This document shows, piece after piece, positions 1 to 6,928 of a stretch of 10,921 nucleotides of DNA. Positions within the stretch are counted from its first letter, which is position 1, and each line of letters begins with the position of its first letter. The stretch is from Rickettsiales bacterium (GTDB taxonomy: Bacteria > Pseudomonadota > Alphaproteobacteria > Rickettsiales > Deianiraeaceae). Made by a program: the position numbers and the translations under genes. The stretch is from contig CANCKZ010000013.1 of the NCBI GenBank assembly GCA_947378695.1, positions 1 to 10,921 of the forward strand, written 5' to 3'. A model generated the notes under the pieces. It made no database searches. It was not told where the DNA came from and saw nothing but the letters and a program-made list of their open reading frames with translations.

Positions 1-757
1 CACCGATATCGCAGTAGTTTTTATAAACAATTGTTTCGCCACGAATTTCAGCGTTCACGGCCGGTAATTCTTTAAGTGCAGTCACACACGCTTTGATGAA
101 AAACGACATGAAACCAACTTTAATTCCATAGCGTTTTTGGAATTCGTCTTGATATTGCGAACGCAGTTTCATTACACTAGACATATCAACTTCATTGAAT
201 GTTGTAAGAATTGCGGCAGTATTTTGAGACTCCTTCAAGCGTTTTGCAACGGTTTGGCGAAGTTTTGTCATGCGAACGACATCGTCTTTGCGGGAAGAAG
301 CCGCTTCAACTGTTTCAGATTTTGAAGATTCAAGGTGCGAAAGGGCGTCGCCTTTTGTAATGCGACCGTCTTTTCCTGTGCCTGAAATTTCGCTTGGGTT
401 TATGTTATTCTCATGCACAATTCTGTTCACAGATGGTGCAAGTGCGTTGTGCGATGTTGCTTGTGCGACAGGTTGATGTTGAGAAATCGCTTGTGCTGAC
501 GGCGTTGAAGTGCCTGTTGAAGCACCTTCTTGGATTGATCCAATTATTTGACCAACGGTAACGGTATCGCCTTCTTTTATGTTCAAAAGTTCAATTACAC
601 CGCCACAAGGAGCATTAATTTCAAGTGTAACTTTATCAGTTTCAAGCTCAACAAGAAGATCGTCTGTTTTTACAGAATCGCCAACTTTTTTTACAATTGA
701 GGCAATTGTTGCTTCGGAAATTGATTCACCAAGAGGTGGAACTTTGATTTCTACCAT
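1..757 (-). CDS. sucB: 2-oxoglutarate dehydrogenase E2 (dihydrolipoyl succinyltransferase), 5' part
   Basis: This is the succinyl-transferring core subunit of the 2-oxoglutarate dehydrogenase complex of the TCA cycle; the C-terminus lies beyond the left edge. The 252 visible residues begin MVEIKVPPLGESISEATI. A lipoyl domain covers about residues 2-76, with the lipoylated lysine at K42 in the ETDKV motif. A linker rich in Ser, Ala, Gln and Thr (about 77-104) leads to a peripheral subunit-binding domain (about 105-140, with LAPSVNRIV and GTGKDGRI). The acyltransferase domain starts near residue 170 (MTKLRQTVAKRL) and includes LTTFNEVDMS, which is typical of SucB rather than of pyruvate dehydrogenase E2. 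The catalytic His/Asp motif is off the window. The start is the only in-frame ATG before the lipoyl domain; no Shine-Dalgarno sequence is visible. The gene diverges from the CorC-like gene. Confidence 0.95.
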   Translation of the reverse strand, partial: MVEIKVPPLGESISEATIASIVKKVGDSVKTDDLLVELETDKVTLEINAPCGGVIELLNIKEGDTVTVGQIIGSIQEGASTGTSTPSAQAISQHQPVAQATSHNALAPSVNRIVHENNINPSEISGTGKDGRITKGDALSHLESSKSETVEAASSRKDDVVRMTKLRQTVAKRLKESQNTAAILTTFNEVDMSSVMKLRSQYQDEFQKRYGIKVGFMSFFIKACVTALKELPAVNAEIRGETIVYKNYCDIG

Positions 758-786
758 TTTTCAAAAAAAAGATTTGTTATATAACG

Positions 787-815
787 ACCGTAAATATTAT
801 AATTTTATCTGTCAA
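787..815 (-). promoter_or_regulatory. Candidate sigma70-type promoter for sucB
   Basis: Read on the minus strand, a perfect TTGACA (810-815) is followed by a 17-base spacer and TACGGT (787-792). The -35 box is ideal and the -10 box weak (first two and last bases match). A TATAAT also lies at 796-801 on this strand, but too close to this -35 box to pair with it. The position, about 30 bases before the sucB start, is suitable. Confidence 0.4.
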
Positions 816-855
816 GAAAATTTTGATATATGGACGAAATATCAATCATAAATTG

Positions 856-877
856 CTTGACAAATTTCTTGACAAAT
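856..877 (+). promoter_or_regulatory. Two tandem TTGACAAAT boxes upstream of the CorC-like gene
   Basis: CTTGACAAAT occurs at 856-865 and again at 868-877, 12 bases apart. Each contains a consensus -35 hexamer. No strong -10 sits at 16-18 bases from either one. The only TATAAT in the leader is at 913-918, just 11 bases before the ATG, which would imply a very short leader with a different -35. This could be a promoter or a repeated binding site. Confidence 0.35.
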
Positions 878-929
878 GTAAAAATTGGTTACATGTTGTG
901 CAATATTGAATTTATAATTTTATTTTATT

Positions 930-2231
930 ATGTCGCCCAGTTTGGTTGATGAAGCTATTATTTTGGTAATCCTTTTGGGTGCATCTGCCTTTTTTTCCCT
1001 TTCGGAAACAAGTTTTACAAGCTGTTCGGCGAGCAAGTTCTATAAGCTTCGCAAAACAAGAAAGGTTAAGCGTCTTCTTCATATTTTTGATAACAAAGAA
1101 AGCCTTCTTTCCTTAATTTTGTTTGGAAACAATGCACTAAATACATTTGCGTCTTCAATTGCGGCATATATTGCACTTGAATATTCGAAAAACTCCCCTG
1201 CGTTGCAGGAATACGCAATGGAAATTGCAGCAATAGTAATGACATTCCTCATTCTAATCTTCTCCGAAATTTCCCCAAAAACAATTGCGATACGCAATCC
1301 CGAACGCATCGTTCTTGCAATTGCCGATGTCTATTATGTTATGTTGAAAATTTTCAAACCTCTAACTTGGTTTATCAATCTTACAACAAGGGCAACTCTG
1401 AAAATTTTTGGCGTGCATGAATCTAAACAATACGAGGTTATGTCCGCAAAAGACTCCCTTCGCAGCGAAATTGAATTTTATCACTCCCGTGGCTCCGTTG
1501 TTCAACGAGATAAAGAAATGCTTGGCGGAGTTCTTGACCTTGGCGAGCTGAAATTGCACTCGGTTATCACTCACAAAAAGGATATTGACATGATAGACTT
1601 TTCCGAAATTACATTCGAAGAAATTGAGGCAAGGTGCATTGAATCAAGCCACACAAGGCTTCCTGTGTATGAATCTGACCCTGATAACATTATTGGAATT
1701 TTACATTTCAGGGACTTCTTCACACTGAAATCGTGCAATCCAAACCCAACACTTGCAGATGTTCGTGGCATTTTGATGAAACCACAATATGCTTCCAGCG
1801 AAACTAACCTTTTAAGTCAACTAACGGAGTTCAAAAAAACGAAAAACCACATTGCAATCGTTGTTGATGAATATGGCACGGTTCTTGGAATTGTGACTCT
1901 TGAAGACATTGTTGAGGAAATTGTCGGCGATATTGAAGACGAACACGACGAAACAAATATTGACGAAATTCAGGAACTTGAAACCGGCGAAATCCTTTGT
2001 GATGGCATGGTTTTGATTCGTGATTTCTCGAAAAAAACAGGCATAGACCTCCATTCCGCTTCGGGCGTTTCAACAATTGCCGGCTTAATTATTCACATTG
2101 CACACAAAATTCCAAAAACTGGCGACATCTTCCAATGTGGAGACTACGCAATTGAGGTTATTGAAGCTGATGCACACAAAATTCACAAGGTGAAATTCTG
2201 CCGAAACATTGTTGAAAACACGGAGGAATAA
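930..2231 (+). CDS. CNNM (DUF21)/CBS/CorC-HlyC domain membrane protein
   Basis: A 433-residue protein with the full domain set of the HlyC/CorC family, often labelled putative hemolysin or Mg/Co efflux accessory protein. The N-terminal CNNM/DUF21 membrane domain (about 1-165) has hydrophobic segments near 8-27, 58-84, 97-113 and 125-150. It carries the signatures [11 protein letters not shown] (21-31) and [13 protein letters not shown] (112-124). A CBS pair follows, at about 211-268 ([19 protein letters not shown]) and 280-338 ([20 protein letters not shown]). A C-terminal CorC_HlyC domain occupies about 348-424. CBS domains in this family bind adenine nucleotides. Members are implicated in Mg/Co transport, but the substrate cannot be read from sequence. 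Length and domain order are normal. The ATG is preceded by an AT-rich leader without a Shine-Dalgarno sequence. The gene diverges from sucB. Confidence 0.93.
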   Translation: MSPSLVDEAIILVILLGASAFFSLSETSFTSCSASKFYKLRKTRKVKRLLHIFDNKESLLSLILFGNNALNTFASSIAAYIALEYSKNSPALQEYAMEIAAIVMTFLILIFSEISPKTIAIRNPERIVLAIADVYYVMLKIFKPLTWFINLTTRATLKIFGVHESKQYEVMSAKDSLRSEIEFYHSRGSVVQRDKEMLGGVLDLGELKLHSVITHKKDIDMIDFSEITFEEIEARCIESSHTRLPVYESDPDNIIGILHFRDFFTLKSCNPNPTLADVRGILMKPQYASSETNLLSQLTEFKKTKNHIAIVVDEYGTVLGIVTLEDIVEEIVGDIEDEHDETNIDEIQELETGEILCDGMVLIRDFSKKTGIDLHSASGVSTIAGLIIHIAHKIPKTGDIFQCGDYAIEVIEADAHKIHKVKFCRNIVENTEE

Positions 2232-2247
2232 CCCCTCCAAACTTTTT
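2222..2247 (+). terminator. Possible short intrinsic terminator at the end of the CorC-like gene
   Basis: GGAGG (2222-2226) can pair with CCTCC (2234-2238) around a 7-base loop. The stem spans the TAA stop codon and is followed by AAAC and a run of five T (2243-2247). It is GC-rich but only five pairs long, with the T-run offset by four bases. Confidence 0.35.
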
Positions 2248-2392
2248 CGCTTCCACGCTCCTTCACCGTTAATTATACATATTGAGCGAATTTTTCCTCA
2301 ATAACGATAGCCAAAAACCGATTTTTCCACCGCAAAAATGCTGAAAAAATCCTCCAAAATATTTTTTTCCCACCAAAAAGTGTGCAAAAACA

Positions 2393-2426
2393 TCACTTTT
2401 GTTATAGCACACTATAACAAAAGTGA
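2393..2426 (-). terminator. Perfect 15-bp hairpin, possible terminator of the minus-strand ogt cluster
   Basis: TCACTTTTGTTATAG (2393-2407) and its exact reverse complement (2412-2426) flank a 4-base loop. Read on the minus strand, TGTTTTTG follows the stem, giving a short U-run, so termination of transcripts leaving ogt (which ends at 2589) is plausible. The stem is AT-rich for a terminator, and one arm motif recurs about 118 bases away, so a protein-binding role is also possible. Confidence 0.5.
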
Positions 2427-2514
2427 GGCGTGTGATTTTATTGAAATTAAAGAACTCAATTCCCATAAGGGTTTGTGCGATTTTCGGTTTGGAAATTTTA
2501 TTTTCTTTTTTTAT

Positions 2515-2537
2515 TTTTGTTATAGTGTACTAGTACA
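2515..2537 (+). repeat. Extra copy of the TTTTGTTATAG motif joined to a 12-bp palindrome
   Basis: TTTTGTTATAG (2515-2525) repeats 2397-2407 exactly and is the inverse of 2412-2422. It runs directly into TGTACTAGTACA (2526-2537), a perfect palindrome. The 18-base strings beginning at 2401 and 2519 share the pattern GTTATAG, four variable bases, CTA, so they look like two related dyads 118 bases apart. Confidence 0.5.
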
Positions 2538-2588
2538 GTGATACAGCAAGCGGAAAGTGGCAGAAAAAGCGGTGAAAAACTCAGGCTA

Positions 2589-3089
2589 TCACTCGCAAAA
2601 CTCCTCAATCAATTTCTGTTTTAACTCACTTCCGCCGGCAAATTTTCCAAGCGAACCGTCGCTTCTAACCGCTAAATGGCAGGGGATTACATAATGAATT
2701 GGGTTGTGTGCAATGGCGGAGGCTACTGCTCTGACCCCATTCGTGCAAATATTCTTTGCAATTTGTTGATAGGGTGTCGCCTCACTCAATTTCATCAATT
2801 CAAGCCAAACAGACTTCTGGAAATCCGTGCCATGAAGGTCAATTTTGTTCAAATACTTCCCGCGGTTTTTGAAGATATCATCAGCAAGATTTTGCAACTC
2901 AACACCACTAATTTCAACAGATTTTGGGAACTTTTTGTGAAACATACCCAGCATTTTCTCCGCTTCAAATGTCAAAAACAGCAGGGCGGAAATTTTCACG
3001 CCATTCGTGCCAATACTGCCAAAGTTAATGCCCAAAAGTGCCTTACCATAAGGTGTTTGAACGATTGCGTGTTTGAAGTTTGTCGTCAT
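2589..3089 (-). CDS. ogt: Methylated-DNA-[protein]-cysteine S-methyltransferase (O6-alkylguanine repair)
   Basis: A suicide DNA-repair protein that moves alkyl groups from O6-alkylguanine to its own cysteine. The 166-residue product has an N-terminal ribonuclease-like domain (about 1-80) and the conserved C-terminal DNA-binding domain. Visible motifs are GTDFQKSVWLELM, TPYQQIA, the arginine-finger helix NGVRAVASAIAHNP and the active site PCHLAV with Cys137. The usual motif is PCHRV, so the Arg-Val after PCH is replaced by Leu-Ala, which is atypical. The start is the ATG at 3089, 10 bases after the HAD stop. A TTG at 3113 would add 8 residues and overlap the HAD gene, but it is not needed for the fold. 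It is the last gene of a tight minus-strand cluster. Confidence 0.88.
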   Translation of the reverse strand: MTTNFKHAIVQTPYGKALLGINFGSIGTNGVKISALLFLTFEAEKMLGMFHKKFPKSVEISGVELQNLADDIFKNRGKYLNKIDLHGTDFQKSVWLELMKLSEATPYQQIAKNICTNGVRAVASAIAHNPIHYVIPCHLAVRSDGSLGKFAGGSELKQKLIEEFCE

Positions 3090-3099
3090 AAAATCGTAA

Positions 3100-3957
3100 T
3101 TATAGTTGTTCAATTACAAAGTTTGGCTGTTGTGGATATTCCGAGAGAAATTCGTCAATTCCACGCCATAAAATTTCCTTGTTGTGAATGCCGGTTTTGC
3201 ATAAAATGCAATCAATACCAGCGTTGTTTGCACCTAAAATGTCCGTTTCAATGCCATCACCAATTGCAAGAATTTTGGCATTTTGCGGCAAAATTTCCAA
3301 CGCAATTTTATAGACCTCCCCATACGGTTTGCCAAAATATCTAATATTTCCGCCCATTTTTTTGTATTCCATCGCAACCGCCCCAGCACAAAGTTCCTGC
3401 TCGCCCTTTGCATTATTCACAACAACATCAGGGTTTATGCAAGAAAGAGTCACCCCCTTTTTCAACAACGCTTCAAGTTTTGGAAAATCAACAGAAATAT
3501 CCATTTGGTTGGTAAGCCCTGTAACAATTGCATCGTCAAAATCGTCTTCAATGTTTTGCGTTATTGTGATGTGCGGTGGAATATCTTGCGAGAAGTCGTC
3601 GTTTAAATCGATGCTTTTATCAGCATCGAAAATGTCAAGGTCACGGTCTGGTCCAATGTAAAATACGGTTTTATATTGTGATTTCTGTGCGTGAAACAAA
3701 AACGCTTGCCCAGATGTTAAAATCTCGTTATAATGCACACCTTTTTCAATGCCAATTCCTGCTAAAAACGAGGCAACCTTGCTTGCTTTTCGTGGAGCAT
3801 TCGACAAAAGCAAAACAAAACCCTGCTTCATCATTTCCTTCATTGCGTTTTGAGTGTTGGAATAAAGCGCACCGCCGGAATGTATCACACCCCAGACATC
3901 GACAAGAAATGCGTTATAGTTTTTAATTATTTCAAGGCACGATTTTTCTATTTGCAT
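3100..3957 (-). CDS. HAD-superfamily class IIA hydrolase (TIGR01459-like)
   Basis: A 285-residue phosphatase-type protein. Motif I is FLVDVWGVIHSG, with the nucleophile Asp at D20 and Trp22 where most HADs have the second acid. The DxW form is what I recall for the alphaproteobacterial TIGR01459 subfamily. Motif II is LLLSNAPR (Ser52), the motif III lysine is in FGKPYGEVY (Lys210), and motif IV is GDGIETDILGA (Asp234, Asp239). The cap insert lies between motifs II and III, as expected for class II. Relatives include NagD-type and phosphoglycolate-type phosphatases, but the substrate here is unknown. The ATG is at 3957; the gene follows the VOC gene after 17 bases and precedes ogt by 10, so the three are probably co-transcribed. 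Confidence 0.88.
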   Translation of the reverse strand: MQIEKSCLEIIKNYNAFLVDVWGVIHSGGALYSNTQNAMKEMMKQGFVLLLSNAPRKASKVASFLAGIGIEKGVHYNEILTSGQAFLFHAQKSQYKTVFYIGPDRDLDIFDADKSIDLNDDFSQDIPPHITITQNIEDDFDDAIVTGLTNQMDISVDFPKLEALLKKGVTLSCINPDVVVNNAKGEQELCAGAVAMEYKKMGGNIRYFGKPYGEVYKIALEILPQNAKILAIGDGIETDILGANNAGIDCILCKTGIHNKEILWRGIDEFLSEYPQQPNFVIEQL

Positions 3958-3974
3958 AATTTATTATTTAGTGG

Positions 3975-4286
3975 TTATTTTGTAACTTTGCCGTAAAATG
4001 TTTCAATTTCCTCATTTTGCATTTGCTCCGTGAAATCTTCCCATAAAATTCCGTTGCAATCGGTTGAAGTTGTGAAGCTTCCAGCTTGTGGATTTTCAAA
4101 ACCAAGGTGCCTCATTTGCCCTGCAATTTCAGGTTTTTGTGATATCGAAAAATTTAGTGCTTCCATTCTCCACAATGCATATTTACCATCAATAACAACT
4201 TCTGGTTCAACGCCAAATTTTGTGGAATATTCTGCAACCGATTCTTGAATATTTTTTACCGCAAGGGAAATGTGAAATTTTTGCAT
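3975..4286 (-). CDS. VOC-superfamily protein, CadI/ArsI-like glyoxalase fold
   Basis: A 103-residue protein that begins MQKFHISLAVKNIQESVAEY, the opening beta-alpha unit of a glyoxalase/bleomycin-resistance fold. YALWRMEALNFSIS and RHLGFE match the pattern of the CadI/ArsI group (KYAxWxxxxPxxNFxIS, HLGFQ). Likely metal ligands are His5, His60 and an acidic residue in LWEDFTE (82-88). The cysteine pair of ArsI C-As lyases is not visible; only a single Cys77 occurs, so arsenic chemistry is not supported. The product is somewhat shorter than full ArsI proteins. The substrate is unknown. It lies 38 bases after the carbonic anhydrase gene and 17 before the HAD gene on the same strand. Confidence 0.75.
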   Translation of the reverse strand: MQKFHISLAVKNIQESVAEYSTKFGVEPEVVIDGKYALWRMEALNFSISQKPEIAGQMRHLGFENPQAGSFTTSTDCNGILWEDFTEQMQNEEIETFYGKVTK

Positions 4287-4324
4287 AAATTTTTTTTATT
4301 TTTATTTATGTTTTTTTGATAAAC

Positions 4325-4879
4325 TTATTTAACCTCAAAACTCTCATTTTTATATTCCATCGCTAAAATGCGGTAGTTATCCGCCGAGGTTTTGATGTAA
4401 TCAATTTCCTCCTGTGTAAGCATTCTGAAAAACTTGGCTGGCACTCCCGCCCAAAGTTCACCAGATCTCACCACCTTCTTTGGCGAAAGAACCGAACCCG
4501 CAGCAAGCATTCCGTGAGTCTCTACTTTTGAAAGATCCATCATAACCGAACCCATTCCAACGAAAGCTTCGTCTTCAATAGTCCCCGCGTGGATTATACA
4601 ATTGTGACCAACCGTAACATTTTTGCCAATAATGGTATTTGCGGGAGCATCCCCAGTTTTGTTCTGTGCGTGATTCGCCCTTGTGCCGTGAATTGTTGTG
4701 CCGTCTTGAATGTTGGAATTTTCACCAATTTCAATGCGGGAGACATCGCCCCTTAACACACACCCATACCAAATGCCAACATTCTTGCCAATTTTAACAT
4801 TGCCGGCAATAACGGCATTTTGTGCGATGAAACAAGTGGAATCAATTTCCGGAGCAATACCTTTGTAGGATATAATCAT
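4325..4879 (-). CDS. Gamma-class carbonic anhydrase-like hexapeptide-repeat protein
   Basis: A 184-residue left-handed beta-helix protein of the gamma-carbonic anhydrase / PaaY / YrdA family. Hexapeptide repeats run from about residue 16 to 130 (for example VIAGNVKIGKNVGIWYG and VLRGDVSRIEIGENSNIQDG). The three zinc-ligand histidines of the family are present as His64 (TTIHGT), His92 (VGHNC) and His97 (IIHAG), with the five-residue His-His spacing typical of Cam-type proteins. A C-terminal helix (about 152-180) packs along the helix in relatives. Catalytic activity varies in this family, so hydration of CO2 is likely but unproven. The ATG is at 4879, 52 bases after the hydrolase gene; no Shine-Dalgarno sequence is seen. 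Confidence 0.9.
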   Translation of the reverse strand: MIISYKGIAPEIDSTCFIAQNAVIAGNVKIGKNVGIWYGCVLRGDVSRIEIGENSNIQDGTTIHGTRANHAQNKTGDAPANTIIGKNVTVGHNCIIHAGTIEDEAFVGMGSVMMDLSKVETHGMLAAGSVLSPKKVVRSGELWAGVPAKFFRMLTQEEIDYIKTSADNYRILAMEYKNESFEVK

Positions 4880-4931
4880 ATATAATCAACATTTTTCAAA
4901 TAATGAAGTTCAAAAAGTTAGAAATCAAGGG

Positions 4932-5777
4932 TTATCTTGATGGTCTTGGTGGGTTATCATAATTGGAAAGCTGTTTTTCCGATTTTGAGTTTGAATACCG
5001 TGTAAATCTATCAACCAAGCTTGCATCATATGTAAAGTGACCATATTGTCTATACACAATTTCTTCGTTATCATATTCGTGTTGTATATTTTTATTCAAC
5101 ACCTTCAAATCATTTTGCACATCTTGCAGGGTGTTGACTGAGTATGGTATTTGCTCATCATTGGGGTTATGCGTAATAACCGTTTTGCCATCAAATGCAC
5201 TCCAACCATTGTTATACAGGCTTGCAATTGAGGATTTAATGTTGGGTAATTTTGGCCTAAATTCCCCACGAAGACATGATAAGCATGTAATCGCCAATGC
5301 TTGTATACGGCGCTCGAAATTAAATCGTTCATCAGTGGTATTTCCTCGCAAATTCATTAAGGGATTATACAAATGCAAGTTTTTAACTTTGGCAAGAATT
5401 TTTGGTGCGTTTTCTTTGTCTTTCGCAATTGCGTGCAGAAAGGCCAATGCCTTAATGGGACCATATGAATGAGCAACAACATCAATTGTTTTTGCATCGA
5501 GTAAATCCTGTTTTGTAAGTTGGTAGTATTTATCCATTTCCGCCGCAAGTCTGTCTTGACTCATGACCGTAGTCCACGCTTTTGTGTATGGCATAAAAAC
5601 CTTGCTTTCGGTTTTGGCATCAATCTCTTTTGCCCCCTCACTTTCTGCGGAAAATTCACCGTATCTAGGAAAAGGTGCTCCATGGAATGCGAAAACAATG
5701 TTGTTATCCTTTGCTTCTTTGTCATTCGTCCAAATTGTGACGCCTCTGTTTTCACCGTCGCCAACAATAACACCCAT
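4932..5777 (-). CDS. Predicted alpha/beta-hydrolase, function unknown
   Basis: A 281-residue cytosolic protein that I do not recognise as a named enzyme. Its order of motifs is that of an alpha/beta hydrolase. FAFHGAPFPRYGE (29-41) is a candidate oxyanion-hole strand. DVVAHSYGP (99-107) is a nucleophile elbow of the form AHSxG with Ser104. HNPNDEQIPY (203-212) gives a plausible acid, Asp207, and YGHF (245-248) a plausible His247. There is no signal peptide or membrane segment. The last 20 residues are polar and probably disordered. The ATG at 5777 sits about 24 bases from a strong promoter -10, so the leader would be under 20 bases. Esterase, peptidase or amidase activity are all possible. 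No neighbour indicates a substrate. Confidence 0.7.
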   Translation of the reverse strand: MGVIVGDGENRGVTIWTNDKEAKDNNIVFAFHGAPFPRYGEFSAESEGAKEIDAKTESKVFMPYTKAWTTVMSQDRLAAEMDKYYQLTKQDLLDAKTIDVVAHSYGPIKALAFLHAIAKDKENAPKILAKVKNLHLYNPLMNLRGNTTDERFNFERRIQALAITCLSCLRGEFRPKLPNIKSSIASLYNNGWSAFDGKTVITHNPNDEQIPYSVNTLQDVQNDLKVLNKNIQHEYDNEEIVYRQYGHFTYDASLVDRFTRYSNSKSEKQLSNYDNPPRPSR

Positions 5778-5800
5778 AAATTTTGCATATTTGATAATAA

Positions 5801-5829
5801 ATAATACACTATTTATGGGGTAATGTCAA
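5801..5829 (-). promoter_or_regulatory. Strong sigma70-type promoter for the alpha/beta-hydrolase gene
   Basis: On the minus strand, TTGACA (5824-5829), a 17-base spacer and TATTAT (5801-5806) form a near-consensus promoter. The expected start site is near 5794, so the leader to the ATG at 5777 is about 17 bases. It may also drive the four downstream genes to ogt, since gaps between them are 10-52 bases. Confidence 0.75.
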
Positions 5830-5838
5830 TGGTTTTTG

Positions 5839-6303
5839 TTATTGCTTTATTGTGAAGATTCCTTCAACTTCAACGCAGACATTTTTTGGCAATGAACCAA
5901 CGCCAATTGCTGCTCGTGCGTGAATTCCTGCGTTTCCAAGAATATTCACAATTAGGTTTGAAGCACCGTTTGCAACTGTTGAGTGATCTTCGAAATCTGC
6001 GACTGCGTTCACGAAAATTCCAAGTTTCACGCAAGAATCGATTGAGTCAAGATCGTTAGAAAGTATAGCCGAAAGTTGTGATAGTATATTGATTGCACAA
6101 AGTTCCGCCGCTTTTGCTGCGTCTTCAACAGAAATTTCTTTTCCAACTTTTCCAATATATTTCAATTGACCATCTTCCAAAGGCAATTGCCCTGAAATGT
6201 AAATTCTGTTGCCAACTTTTCTTGCTCCAACATAGTTCGCAATTGGTTTTGCTGCTTGTGGAATTATAACTCCAAGTTCTTTAATTCTTTCGTTAATAGA
6301 CAT
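5839..6303 (-). CDS. RidA/YjgF-family protein (YjgF_endoribonc type)
   Basis: A 154-residue member of the Rid superfamily. The start MSINERIKELG and the ANYV motif followed by RIYISGQLPLEDGQL (33-47) are typical of the longer YjgF_endoribonc group common in proteobacteria. The C-terminal HARAAIGVGSLPKNVCVEVE (128-147) holds Arg130, equivalent to the arginine that binds the carboxylate of enamine/imine substrates in RidA. Glu145 and Glu147 are also conserved. True RidA proteins are about 128 residues and hydrolyse 2-aminoacrylate; for this longer group the substrate is less certain. No Shine-Dalgarno sequence is visible. The gene diverges from the Panacea gene, and its stop lies only about 10 bases before the hydrolase promoter. 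Confidence 0.85.
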   Translation of the reverse strand: MSINERIKELGVIIPQAAKPIANYVGARKVGNRIYISGQLPLEDGQLKYIGKVGKEISVEDAAKAAELCAINILSQLSAILSNDLDSIDSCVKLGIFVNAVADFEDHSTVANGASNLIVNILGNAGIHARAAIGVGSLPKNVCVEVEGIFTIKQ

Positions 6304-6399
6304 AGTATTGATAAAAAATTAGTCTATCCTTATTTATCGTGATTTTGTTAAGTCAAGATTTTTTGGTTGCTGGGTGTGCTAGAAAAATAAAAATTTTGC

Positions 6400-6429
6400 T
6401 TGACAAATGAAAGGTGGCATTGCTGTAAT
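6400..6429 (+). promoter_or_regulatory. Promoter of the Panacea two-gene unit
   Basis: TTGACA (6400-6405), an 18-base spacer and TGTAAT (6424-6429) form a good sigma70-type promoter 28 bases before the ATG at 6458. The spacer is one base longer than ideal. A second possible -10, TATTAT, is at 6436-6441 but lacks a matching -35. Confidence 0.6.
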
Positions 6430-6449
6430 GCACATTATTATGTTAATAA
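6414..6449. promoter_or_regulatory. Candidate operator dyads overlapping the Panacea promoter
   Basis: GTGGCATT (6414-6421) and AATGCAC (6427-6433) form an inverted repeat with one bulged base that covers the -10 box. Just downstream TTATTA-TGT-TAATAA (6435-6449) is a perfect 6-3-6 palindrome before the start codon. Either could bind an autoregulator, as is common for toxin-antitoxin operons. This is inference from position and symmetry only; short AT palindromes are common in this genome. Confidence 0.3.
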
Positions 6450-6457
6450 ATTAAACA

Positions 6458-6925
6458 ATGGCATATAATTCAATATCGGTTGCTAACAAAGTAATTGATA
6501 TTATTCGAGAGGACGACATAAAAGCAAGCAGTTACAATCCAAGCATTATGGAGCTTGTAAAACTTTGCTTTATTGCACATGGGTTTTACTTAGCAAAATA
6601 CGATGAACCTCTTTTTGATGACAACGAAATAATTCAAACATGGCCATATGGACCTGTTCCTATCAACATTTATAAAGATTTTCGTTCGCAGGGTATCAAA
6701 ATATCAAACAAAAGTTATACTGCACCTGAAATACCACAAACGGATAATCAGGATAGATTTGCATACATCAAAAGCGTGATAGAGCATTATTCACAGTTTG
6801 ACCCATTTGCATTGTCGGATATAACACACGAAGAAGGCTCTCCGTGGACTGAAATTGTAAAAAAAGATGGCTTATACGCGCAAATTCCAAATGATTTAAT
6901 TTCTAAATACTATAAATCATTATAA
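6458..6925 (+). CDS. Panacea (DUF4065/SocA-like) domain protein, probable antitoxin
   Basis: A 155-residue protein covering a full Panacea domain. VANKVIDII (8-16), ELVKLCFIAHGFYLAKYDEP (32-51), LFDDNEIIQTW and WPYGPVPINIYKDF (62-75) match the family pattern KLxKLxYxAhgxYLaxxxxPLfxexixaWxyGPVxpxxY. The family includes SocA, GepA and the PanA antitoxins, which neutralise very different toxins encoded next door. There is no extra N-terminal DNA-binding domain. The product ends at 6925, and a small two-pass membrane protein starts 3 bases later, so the pair is very probably one transcript. The promoter carries inverted repeats suited to autoregulation. Family assignment is firm; the antitoxin role is inferred from the neighbour. 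Confidence 0.85.
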   Translation: MAYNSISVANKVIDIIREDDIKASSYNPSIMELVKLCFIAHGFYLAKYDEPLFDDNEIIQTWPYGPVPINIYKDFRSQGIKISNKSYTAPEIPQTDNQDRFAYIKSVIEHYSQFDPFALSDITHEEGSPWTEIVKKDGLYAQIPNDLISKYYKSL

Positions 6926-6928
6926 GGT

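Larger units (their letters stand above)
2232..2588. other. 357-base convergent intergenic region without a convincing gene
   Basis: The region lies between the converging ends of the CorC-like gene and ogt. Short open frames on both strands run through the palindrome and homopolymer tracts and look like chance frames. Structures seen are a perfect 15-base inverted repeat (2393-2426), a further copy of its 11-base core (2515-2525), and a 12-base palindrome TGTACTAGTACA (2526-2537). There are long T/A-rich stretches around 2340-2375 and 2497-2520. Confidence 0.7.

Noticed and set aside
1..851. Plus-strand open frames at 137-325, 270-476 and 579-851
   Set aside because: They are opposite sucB, whose lipoyl and subunit-binding domains read cleanly on the minus strand.
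2338..2541. A 67-codon plus frame in the gap after the CorC-like gene
   Set aside because: It reads through the perfect hairpin and a T-rich tract; the Phe/Tyr-rich end is a product of base composition.
3090..3113. TTG at 3113 as the ogt start
   Set aside because: It would overlap the HAD gene and add eight residues outside the fold; the ATG at 3089 gives a normal family length.
2676..3344. A 222-codon plus-strand open frame across ogt and the HAD gene
   Set aside because: It is antisense to two genes with clear family motifs, and its own product is Cys/His/Gln-rich with no recognisable domain.
3283..3926. Three overlapping plus-strand open frames of 107-116 codons
   Set aside because: They lie entirely opposite the HAD gene, whose four catalytic motifs are intact on the minus strand.
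5561..5809. An 82-codon minus-strand frame starting just after the promoter, in another frame of the hydrolase gene
   Set aside because: It lacks any domain, and the hydrolase frame carries the full triad and continues 200 residues further.
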